From contig JALOSD010000090.1 of NCBI GenBank assembly GCA_025458585.1, positions 1 through 9,452 of the forward strand: a stretch of DNA of 9,452 nt. Direction: 5' to 3'. This document shows positions 1 through 5,865 of this stretch, one piece after another. Within the stretch, counting starts at the first letter, position 1, and every line of letters begins with the position of its first letter. The position numbers and the translations under genes were made by a program. The notes under the pieces are model-generated. The model made no database searches. It was given only the letters and a program-made list of their open reading frames with translations, and was not told the origin of the DNA. The DNA comes from Burkholderiaceae bacterium. GTDB taxonomy: Bacteria; Pseudomonadota; Gammaproteobacteria; Burkholderiales; Burkholderiaceae_C.

Positions 1-914
1 CGCGCCGGTGGCGCCGGGCGCGGCACCGCCCGTGGTCAAGCTGCCGGGCCCGATCCCGATGGTCGACAACCCGGCCTACGCGTCGCTCGACCACCTCGCG
101 GTCGCCGGTCTCGTGCTCGTGTTCATCCTGCTGCTGGTCAAGTACACGAAGGGCTTCGTCGCCAACATCTCGGTGCTCCTGGGCATCGTGCTCGGCTGCG
201 TGGTCGCGGTGGCGCTGGGCAAGATGCACTTCGACAAGGTCGCGAAGGCGCAGTGGTTCGACGTCGTCACGCCTTTCGCCTTCGGCATGCCGACCTTCGA
301 CCTCGTGATGATCCTGACGATGACGCTGGTGATGATCGTCGTGATGATCGAGTCGACCGGCATGTTCCTCGCGCTCGCCGACATGACCGGCAAGAAGATC
401 GGGCAGCAGGAGCTGGCCGCGGGGCTGCGCGTCGACGGCCTGGGCACCGTGATCGGCGGCGTCTTCAACACCTTCCCGTACACGAGCTTTTCGCAGAACG
501 TCGGCCTGGTCGGCGTCACCGGCGTGAAGAGCCGGTGGGTGTGCGTCGCTGGCGGCGTCATCATGATCGTGCTCGGCATGCTGCCGAAGATGGCGGCGCT
601 GGTGGAGTCGATCCCGACCTTCGTGCTCGGCGGTCGGCATGGTCGCGGCCACTGGCATCCGCATCCTGTCGACGGTGGACTTCAAGCACAACCGCCACAA
701 CCTCTACATCGTCGCGCTGTCGATCGGCTTCGGGCTGGTCCCGCTGGTGGCGCCGCGCTGGACGCAGCACATGGCACACGGTCTGCATCCGCTGCTCGAG
801 TCGGGCATCCTGCTCACGGCGATCAGCGCCGTCGCGCTGAACCTGTTCTTCAACGGCGCGAAGGGCGACGCCGCCGAGGCGATCGAGGCGGCGAAGACCG
901 CCGAGGCCCATTGA
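1..914 (+). pseudogene. NCS2-family purine/xanthine/urate permease, 5'-truncated by the window edge and frameshifted
   Basis: This is the C-terminal half of a nucleobase:cation symporter-2 permease, an inner-membrane carrier that brings purines such as xanthine or urate into the cell. The frame is open at the left edge, so the N-terminal half lies outside. Several hydrophobic segments are visible. The NCS2 signature is clear: FSQNVG followed by VTGVKSR, with Gln-Asn at 494-499. An upstream membrane Glu in MIESTGMF (350-352) matches the family's substrate-binding acidic residue. The frame breaks just after VLGG near 630: homologues continue with about six residues (like AGLVMF) and then GMVAATG, but here GGC-GGT runs directly into C-GGC-ATG. 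Losing 17 nt explains both the missing residues and the frame change. The C-terminal part continues in the other frame from about 636 to TGA at 912-914. The downstream 8-oxoguanine deaminase gene supports a purine substrate. Family is certain; whether the lesion is biological or an assembly error is not. Confidence 0.85.
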
Positions 915-927
915 TCGGACCGCCCCC

Positions 928-985
928 GAGGCGCCTCCCCCTCAAGGGGGCACTGCCAGCGGACCGGCGACGCCGCAACTGCGGC
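928..985. repeat. GC-rich intergenic palindromes between permease and deaminase genes
   Basis: The 124-bp spacer (915-1038) holds two compact inverted repeats. CCCCCT at 937-942 pairs with AGGGGG at 945-950 around a 2-nt centre. GCCGCA at 972-977 pairs with TGCGGC at 980-985, also around 2 nt. No T-run follows either, so they are poor intrinsic terminators. The wording of the segment (a GCCCCCGAGGCGCC-like stretch, then CCCCCTCAAGGGGG, then AGCGGACCGGC) resembles dispersed intergenic elements I recall from Burkholderiales genomes. That resemblance is from memory and cannot be tested from one copy. Confidence 0.5.
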
Positions 986-1038
986 AGTCGCTTCAAAGGC
1001 GCAACGCAGTGGCCGCGCGTCGCTGGTAAGCTGAATCC

Positions 1039-2403
1039 ATGTCGACGCTGCTGATCCGCCACGCCCGCGTCGTCGTCACGATGGACGAGGCGCGGCGCGA
1101 GATCGCCGACGGTGGCGTGTTCGCGCGCGACGGCGTGATCGAGGCCGTGGGGCCGACCGTGTCGCTGCCGGCGACGGCCGACGAGGTCATCGACGCGCGC
1201 GGCCATGTCGTGCTGCCGGGGCTCGTCAACACGCACCACCACTTCTACCAGACGCTCACGCGCGTCGTGCCGGCGGCGCAGGACGCCGAGCTGTTCGGCT
1301 GGCTGAAGACGCTGTATCCGATCTGGGCGCGGCTCACGCCCGAGATGGTGCACGTGTCGACGCAGACGGCGATGGCCGAGCTGCTGCTGTCGGGTTGCAC
1401 CACGTCGAGCGACCACCTGTACCTGTACCCGAACGGCTGCCGTCTCGACGACAGCATCGAGGCGGCGCGCGAAATCGGCATGCGCTTCCACGCCGCGCGC
1501 GGCGCGATGAGCGTCGGCGAGTCCCAGGGCGGGCTGCCGCCCGACACCGTCGTCGAGGACGAGATCGCGATCCTCGCCGATACGCAGCGGCTGATCGAGC
1601 GCTGGCACGACGCGTCGCGCTTCGCGATGACGCGCGTCGTCGTGGCACCCTGCTCGCCGTTCTCGGTCAGCCGCGAGCTGATGCGCGACGCGGCGCTGCT
1701 CGCGCGCGAGCACGGCGTCGCGCTGCACACGCATCTGGCGGAGAACGACAACGACATCGCCTACACGCGCGAGAAGTTCGGCTGCACGCCGGCCGAGTAC
1801 GCCGAGGCGCTCGGCTGGGTCGGCCGCGACGTGTGGCACGCGCACTGCGTCAAGCTCGACGCGGCGGGCATCGCGCTGTTCGCGACGACCGGCACCGGCG
1901 TCGCGCACTGCCCGGGCTCGAACATGCGGCTGGCCTCGGGCATCGCGCCAATCCGCGCGATGCGCGACGCCGGCGTGCCGGTGGGGCTGGCCGTCGACGG
2001 CTCGGCGAGCAACGACAGCGGCCACCTGCTCGGCGAGGCGCGGCTCGCGCTGCTGCTGCAGCGCGTCGCGCACGGCCCCGTCGACGGGCCGCAGGCGATG
2101 ACGGCGCGCGAGGTGCTCGAGATCGCGACGCGCGGCGGAGCGCGCGTGCTCGGCCGCGACGACATCGGCATGCTCGCGCCCGGCATGGCCGCCGACCTGG
2201 TCGGCGTGCCGCTCGACGACGTCGGCGTCGCCGGTGCGCAGCACGACCCGGTGGCGGCGCTGTTCTTCTGCCACGTGCCGAAGGTGCGCTTCGCCGTCGT
2301 CCAGGGGCGCGTCGTGGTGAAGGACGGCGAGCTGGTCACGGTCGACCTGCCGCGCCTGCTCGAACGTCACAACCGCCTCGCCGGCGAACTGGTGCAGGGA
2401 TGA
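1039..2403 (+). CDS. 8-oxoguanine deaminase (amidohydrolase superfamily)
   Basis: The 454-residue metal-dependent amidohydrolase most resembles the 8-oxoguanine deaminase group typified by P. aeruginosa Pa0142, which hydrolyses 8-oxoguanine to urate and ammonia in the cytosol. Visible active-site elements are the HxH motif in NTHHHFYQ (H66, H68), HTHLAE (H232 metal ligand, E235 proton shuttle), HAHC (H269) and the metal Asp in AVDGSASND (D320). A small beta-sandwich formed by both ends flanks the barrel, as in the ATZ/TRZ and guanine deaminase relatives. Length is normal for the group. The ATG at 1039 is preferred because the next ATG (1081) would remove the first beta strands (LLIRHARVVV). 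No clear Shine-Dalgarno precedes it. The stop overlaps the next gene's ATG (ATGA), implying translational coupling. The neighbouring purine permease supports the call. Close relatives act on other aminated heterocycles, such as triazines or SAH, so substrate remains inferred. Confidence 0.85.
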   Translation: MSTLLIRHARVVVTMDEARREIADGGVFARDGVIEAVGPTVSLPATADEVIDARGHVVLPGLVNTHHHFYQTLTRVVPAAQDAELFGWLKTLYPIWARLTPEMVHVSTQTAMAELLLSGCTTSSDHLYLYPNGCRLDDSIEAAREIGMRFHAARGAMSVGESQGGLPPDTVVEDEIAILADTQRLIERWHDASRFAMTRVVVAPCSPFSVSRELMRDAALLAREHGVALHTHLAENDNDIAYTREKFGCTPAEYAEALGWVGRDVWHAHCVKLDAAGIALFATTGTGVAHCPGSNMRLASGIAPIRAMRDAGVPVGLAVDGSASNDSGHLLGEARLALLLQRVAHGPVDGPQAMTAREVLEIATRGGARVLGRDDIGMLAPGMAADLVGVPLDDVGVAGAQHDPVAALFFCHVPKVRFAVVQGRVVVKDGELVTVDLPRLLERHNRLAGELVQG

Positions 2404-3080
2404 GCAGCTCACGCCCGCCGCGCAGCGAGGCGCAGGTGCGCGTCGACCTGGCCGCCGCGTATCGGCTGGCGGCGCTCAACGGCTGGGACGACACCGTGTA
2501 CACGCACCTGTCGGCCAGCGTGCCCGGCGAGCCAGGGGTGTACCTGATCAACCGCTTCGGGCTGAGCTTCGACGAGGTGAGCGCGTCCAACCTGGTCAAG
2601 GTCGACGTCGCGGGCCGCGTCGTCGACGGCTCGGGCGCGCGGGTCAATCCCAGCGGCTTCGCGATCCACGGCGCCGTGCATGCGGCGCGGCCCGAGGTCG
2701 AGTGCGTGATCCACCTGCACAGCCCCTGGGGCGTCGCGCTGTGCGCGCTGCCCGAGGGGCTGCTGCCGACCTCGCAGTGGGCGATGCGGCTGCACGGGCG
2801 GCTGGGTCGCCACGCCTACGAGGGGCTCGCGCTCGGCGCCGACGAGCAGCAGCGCCTGGTGCAGCGGCTTGGCTCGCTCGACGGCCTGCTGCTCGAGCAC
2901 CACGGCCCGCTCGTCGTCGGCCGCACCGCCGCGCCCGGGCGGGTCACCGGCGTCGATGCCGCGCTCGCCGACAAGACCTGTCGCCAGTGGATCGGCGACG
3001 GCAGCGAGTGGGACGGCGACGTCGAATGGCCGGCCCTGCTGCGCCGCCTCGACCGCCTGTCACCCGGCTACCGCGACTGA
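2400..3080 (+). CDS. Class II aldolase/adducin-family protein, apparently internally shortened
   Basis: The 226-residue protein belongs to the class II aldolase/adducin fold. Zinc-type histidines are present: HLH at H105/H107 and the late His of EHHGPL (H168). The family's usual catalytic Glu region reads NPSGFAIH (83-90), the form seen in adducin-type members rather than in true fuculose/rhamnulose aldolases, so retro-aldol activity is not assured. The C-terminus (WPALLRRLDRLSPGYRD) is typical of bacterial adducin-like proteins. Between GRTAA (about residue 177) and KTCRQW, homologues usually carry some 36 residues including the EAF..YLE.AC helix; here there are about 14. This suggests an in-frame loss of roughly 22 residues and may inactivate the protein. 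It starts inside the stop of the deaminase gene (ATGA) and is followed 30 bp later by a tautomerase gene. Specific substrate unknown. Confidence 0.8.
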   Translation: MSSSRPPRSEAQVRVDLAAAYRLAALNGWDDTVYTHLSASVPGEPGVYLINRFGLSFDEVSASNLVKVDVAGRVVDGSGARVNPSGFAIHGAVHAARPEVECVIHLHSPWGVALCALPEGLLPTSQWAMRLHGRLGRHAYEGLALGADEQQRLVQRLGSLDGLLLEHHGPLVVGRTAAPGRVTGVDAALADKTCRQWIGDGSEWDGDVEWPALLRRLDRLSPGYRD

Positions 3081-3110
3081 ACCGCGCCACGTTCACCCAG
3101 GAGACCGACC

Positions 3111-3320
3111 ATGCCCACGATCCGTGTCGAACTGTTCGACGGCCGCACCGTCGAGCAAAAGCGTGCCCTCGCCCAGGCGCTCACCGACGCCTGCGTGAAC
3201 ACGCTCGGCGGCAGCGCCGACGGCGTCGACATCCTGTTCTACGACATCGCGCGCCACGACTGGGCCACCGGCGGCCAGCTGTGGAGCGACAAGGCAGCGC
3301 CGAAGCCGGCGGGCTCGTGA
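3111..3320 (+). CDS. 4-oxalocrotonate tautomerase-like small protein
   Basis: The 69-residue protein is a short-chain tautomerase-superfamily member, usually a homohexamer in the cytosol using an N-terminal proline as catalytic base. Pro follows the initiator Met (MPTIRVEL). Counting from that Pro, R11 and the GR.xEQK helix start align with 4-oxalocrotonate tautomerase without gaps. Position 39, Arg in the classic enzyme, is Asp here, and position 50 is Trp instead of Phe. GG near 53-54 matches the family's C-terminal hairpin. A good ribosome site, AGGAGA at 3099-3104, lies 6 nt before the ATG. It is the last gene of the deaminase/aldolase block, with a hairpin beginning 5 bp after the stop. 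The substrate is likely not 4-oxalocrotonate. A role in isomerising a ureide or keto intermediate is speculation. Confidence 0.82.
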   Translation: MPTIRVELFDGRTVEQKRALAQALTDACVNTLGGSADGVDILFYDIARHDWATGGQLWSDKAAPKPAGS

Positions 3321-3324
3321 TGGC

Positions 3325-3346
3325 GGGCCGGGCCGAGGCCCGGCCC
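3325..3346. terminator. Hairpin between convergent genes, probable bidirectional terminator
   Basis: GGGCCGGGCC (3325-3334) and GGCCCGGCCC (3337-3346) form a perfect 10-bp inverted repeat around GA. It sits between the stop of the tautomerase gene (3320) and the stop of the convergent receptor gene (3356), where a shared terminator is expected. No T-run follows on either strand, so it is not a textbook intrinsic terminator. It may pause polymerase, protect 3' ends or act with Rho. Confidence 0.6.
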
Positions 3347-3355
3347 TGGGCGTGA

Positions 3356-5518
3356 TCAGAACGCCGCGCTCCAGCGCGCCGACAGCAGCCAGTTGCGACC
3401 GGCCGCCGTCTCGAAGAAGCGCTGGTTCGCGTCGTTGACGATCACGCTGCCGATCACGGTGCGGTCGGCGAGGTTGTCGACGCGGCCGAGCAGGTCGAGC
3501 GTGCCGGGGCCGAGCGGCACCTGCCAGCGTGCGCGCAGCCCGAGCAGGCCGAAGCCCTCGGCGAAGTCGCTGTTCGCGTCGTTGACCGGCACGTTGCTCT
3601 GCGCCCGGCCCTCGAGACCGAACTCGAGCGCCGGCGTCGCCGCCCACACCAGCTCGGCAAAGCCCCACTGCTTGAGCGTGCCGGCGATGCGGTTGCCCGC
3701 CGGCACCAGCAGGTCGTCGCGGTACGTGGCGTCGAGCCAGCTCGCCGCCACCAGCGTGCGCCAGCGCTCGGCGATCTGCCACTGCACGCCGAGCTCGGCG
3801 CCGTGGCGCAGCGTGCGCCCGACGTTGCGGAACGTCGAGCGCCCGCCGCTGCTCGACGCGACGCCGATCTCGTCGTCGGTCGTGATGTAGAACAGCGCCG
3901 CGTCGACGCTCAAGCGCCCGCCGGCGCCGCGCCACTTCGCGCCGAGTTCCCACTGCTCGCTCGTCTGCGGCTGCAGCTCGGTGTTGAAGCCGGCCGAGCC
4001 GTCGGGGCGGTAGGCCAGCTCGTTCAGCGTCGGCGCCTCGAAGCCGCGCCCCGCGCTCAGGTACAGGTTCAGGTCGTCGCTCGCGCGCCACTGCAGCGAC
4101 GCGACCGGATTCGTGTAGTCGTAGTCGAGCGAGCCCGAGTCGTCGCCGTTGCCCTCGACGACGTAGCGGTCGTCGGAGTCGTACGACACGCGGCCGTGGC
4201 GCACGCCGAGCGTCGCCGTCCAGCGCGGTGCCAGGTCGACCAGCGCCTGGGCGTAGACGTCGCCGCCGCGCACGCGGTTGCGCTCGTCGCGGCGAAGCTT
4301 GCCGGTGACGCCGAGCACGCGGTCGCTTCCGCTGCCGACGAAGTTCTCGTAGCCGCGCCGGTCCTCGTCGGTGCCGTCGGCGCTGCCACCGGCGACGAGC
4401 TCGAGCTGGCGATCGCCGGCCAGCAGCCAGCGCCACACGAGCCGCCCGTCGACGCCGGCGTAGTCGCGGTCGAAGTCGATCACGCCGCCGGGCTGCGTCG
4501 GGCTGGCGAGCTGGACGGCGACCGGGATCGACTGCCACTGCGTCACCGAGCGCTGACCGAGGTAGGCGCGCACGAGGCTCTCGCGCAGCGCGCCGGTGTC
4601 GGTGAAGCGGTGGCGCCACTGCACGCCGGCCTGCTCCTGCTGGGCTTCCTTGCGCGTGTCGAACAGGATCGCCTGCGGCGTCGTCTGGAACGGGTCGTCC
4701 TCGAACTGCGCGCGCGTCAGGCCCAGCGGATCGAGCGCCGGCTGGTCGATCGCGTTGAGCACGACGACGACCTGGTCGCGCTCGCCGCTCCAGCCGAAGC
4801 GCACGTTGCCGAGCGTGCGCTCGGCGCTGCTCTGCGGCCGGAAGCCGTCGATCGAGAAGTGGCTCGCGCTCGCGCGCAGGCTGAAGCCGCCGTCGAACGG
4901 CGCCTCGACGGTGGCGCGCGCCTGCCACAGGCCGAAGCTGCCGACGTCACCGGCGACTTCGTAGCGGCGCTCGGTCGGCGCGGCGCTGACGAGCGAGATC
5001 ACGCCGCCCGAGCTGCTGCCGTACAGCGCCGAGAACGGCCCGCGCAGCACCTCGATGCGTTGCGCGCCGGCGAGGTCGAAATGCGTGACCTGGCCCTGGC
5101 CGTCGGGGCCGCTGGCCGGGATGCCGTCGGTGTAAAGGCGCAGGCCGCGCACGCCGAACGTGGTGCGCGCGCCGAAACCGCGCGAGTTGATCTGCAGGTC
5201 CTGCGCGTAGTTGTTGCGGTTGTTGACGACGATGCCGGGCACCCGTCCCATCGACTCCGACAGGTTGACCATCGGGCCGGCGTCGCGCAGCTGCTGCGCG
5301 TCGACGACGCCGATCGCGTACGGCGTGTCGAACACGCGCTGCTCGGCACCGCTGGCGGTCACGACGACGCGCTCGGCCACAGGGTCACCCTGCGCGAGCG
5401 CGGTGGCGCTCGCGGCCGTCAGTGCCGTGGCGGCGAGGACGCAGCGCGCAGCGTCAGCGCGGCGCGTGCGCTTCGATGCGAATCGAGGCAAACCACGCCG
5501 CGAGGTTGTTGATTTCAT
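3356..5518 (-). CDS. pqqU: TonB-dependent outer-membrane receptor, PqqU (YncD)-like, probable PQQ importer
   Basis: The 720-residue protein is a TonB-dependent beta-barrel. It has a basic N-region and signal peptide ending near residue 42, a TonB-box-like ERVVVT (49-54), a plug domain (about 60-180) and a C-terminal aromatic residue (WSAAF). It matches remembered stretches of E. coli PqqU (formerly YncD), the receptor reported to take up pyrroloquinoline quinone: NRNNYAQDLQ (100-109), DGIPASGPDGQGQ (131-143), RGPFSALYG (159-167), NGDDSG near 456, SSSGGRSTFRNVG near 555, and GSVIVNDANQRFFE close to the end. The downstream position in a set with a PQQ-dependent dehydrogenase and cytochrome c supports PQQ as ligand. 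The ATG at 5518 lies inside the cytochrome gene, giving a 65-nt overlap. It has only a weak ribosome site, and a TTG at 5491 is an alternative start. Receptor class is certain; PQQ specificity is well supported by inference. Confidence 0.9.
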   Translation of the reverse strand: MKSTTSRRGLPRFASKRTRRADAARCVLAATALTAASATALAQGDPVAERVVVTASGAEQRVFDTPYAIGVVDAQQLRDAGPMVNLSESMGRVPGIVVNNRNNYAQDLQINSRGFGARTTFGVRGLRLYTDGIPASGPDGQGQVTHFDLAGAQRIEVLRGPFSALYGSSSGGVISLVSAAPTERRYEVAGDVGSFGLWQARATVEAPFDGGFSLRASASHFSIDGFRPQSSAERTLGNVRFGWSGERDQVVVVLNAIDQPALDPLGLTRAQFEDDPFQTTPQAILFDTRKEAQQEQAGVQWRHRFTDTGALRESLVRAYLGQRSVTQWQSIPVAVQLASPTQPGGVIDFDRDYAGVDGRLVWRWLLAGDRQLELVAGGSADGTDEDRRGYENFVGSGSDRVLGVTGKLRRDERNRVRGGDVYAQALVDLAPRWTATLGVRHGRVSYDSDDRYVVEGNGDDSGSLDYDYTNPVASLQWRASDDLNLYLSAGRGFEAPTLNELAYRPDGSAGFNTELQPQTSEQWELGAKWRGAGGRLSVDAALFYITTDDEIGVASSSGGRSTFRNVGRTLRHGAELGVQWQIAERWRTLVAASWLDATYRDDLLVPAGNRIAGTLKQWGFAELVWAATPALEFGLEGRAQSNVPVNDANSDFAEGFGLLGLRARWQVPLGPGTLDLLGRVDNLADRTVIGSVIVNDANQRFFETAAGRNWLLSARWSAAF

Positions 5519-5774
5519 CGTCGCTCAAGGTCTTGGAGATCACGGCCATCACCTCGTGCTTGCGCGACCCGTTGCGGTATGCACGCAGCTGCGAGGCGAC
5601 GTAGAAGGCGGGCTGCCCGGCCAGGTTCGGCGCATCGGGCGCGGCGGCGATGCCCAGCGGCCCGTGGCACACGGCGCAGGCCTGCTGGGCGCGCACGCGG
5701 CCGGCTTCGAGGTCGGCCGCGTGCCCCATGCCGCTCGCGCCGGCGGCCAGCAAGAGAGCCAGGAAGCGTTTCAT
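5454..5774 (-). CDS. Periplasmic monohaem cytochrome c (c553/c4-like)
   Basis: The 106-residue protein has a signal peptide (MKRFLALLLAAGASGMGHA, cleavage near 19/20) and one haem-attachment motif CAVCH (C33, C36, H37). The likely axial Met is M76 in HEVMAVISKTLSDDEINNLAAWF, typical of class I c553/c4-type domains. It should sit in the periplasm carrying single electrons. Its gene lies downstream of a PQQ-dependent dehydrogenase in the same direction, so it is a plausible electron acceptor for that enzyme, passing electrons towards a terminal oxidase. The gap to the dehydrogenase gene is 91 bp and contains a terminator-like hairpin. The 3' end overlaps the receptor gene by 65 nt. The ribosome site is weak; the ATG is fixed by the signal peptide. 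Confidence 0.9.
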   Translation of the reverse strand: MKRFLALLLAAGASGMGHAADLEAGRVRAQQACAVCHGPLGIAAAPDAPNLAGQPAFYVASQLRAYRNGSRKHEVMAVISKTLSDDEINNLAAWFASIRIEAHAPR

Positions 5775-5790
5775 CGTGGTGGTGGATCCA

Positions 5791-5825
5791 GAGAAGAAAC
5801 GCCCGGCGGGTAGGCCCGCCGGGCG
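5791..5825 (-). terminator. Intrinsic terminator or attenuator between dehydrogenase and cytochrome genes
   Basis: CGCCCGGCGGG (5800-5810) pairs perfectly with CCCGCCGGGCG (5815-5825) over 11 bp with a 4-nt loop. Read on the minus strand, the hairpin is followed directly by GTTTCTTCTCT (T-rich, though interrupted by C). It lies 41 bp past the dehydrogenase stop and about 25 bp before the cytochrome ATG. Both strong stem and T-rich tail support termination, probably partial, which would lower expression of the cytochrome and receptor relative to the dehydrogenase. Confidence 0.75.
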
Positions 5826-5865
5826 ACGGTCATGCCACGCGCGGCGACGGCCGCGTGGGGCGCGC

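Noticed and set aside
639..914. A separate 91-residue membrane protein starting at ATG 639
   Set aside because: It is the C-terminal part of the NCS2 permease; that ATG is an internal Met and there is no ribosome site.
1027..1032. TAAGCT as a -10 box giving a leaderless deaminase mRNA
   Set aside because: Only three of six bases match the consensus and no -35 element lies at the right distance.
636..1054. Continuation of the first permease frame to 1054
   Set aside because: After the break it becomes His/Arg/Pro-rich and unlike any permease, running into the next gene's start.
850..2412. A 520-residue open frame antisense to the deaminase gene
   Set aside because: It is very rich in Arg, Ala, His and Asp with no recognisable domain, and mirrors a gene with all catalytic residues intact. 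Long antisense frames are expected at this GC content.
3093..4928. A 611-residue minus-strand frame overlapping the receptor and the tautomerase
   Set aside because: Arg-rich repetitive composition in the wrong frame of the receptor gene; no signal peptide or domain.
3803..5512. A 569-residue open frame on the plus strand opposite the receptor gene
   Set aside because: Low-complexity Ala/Arg/Val composition and no motifs; it is the mirror of the receptor.
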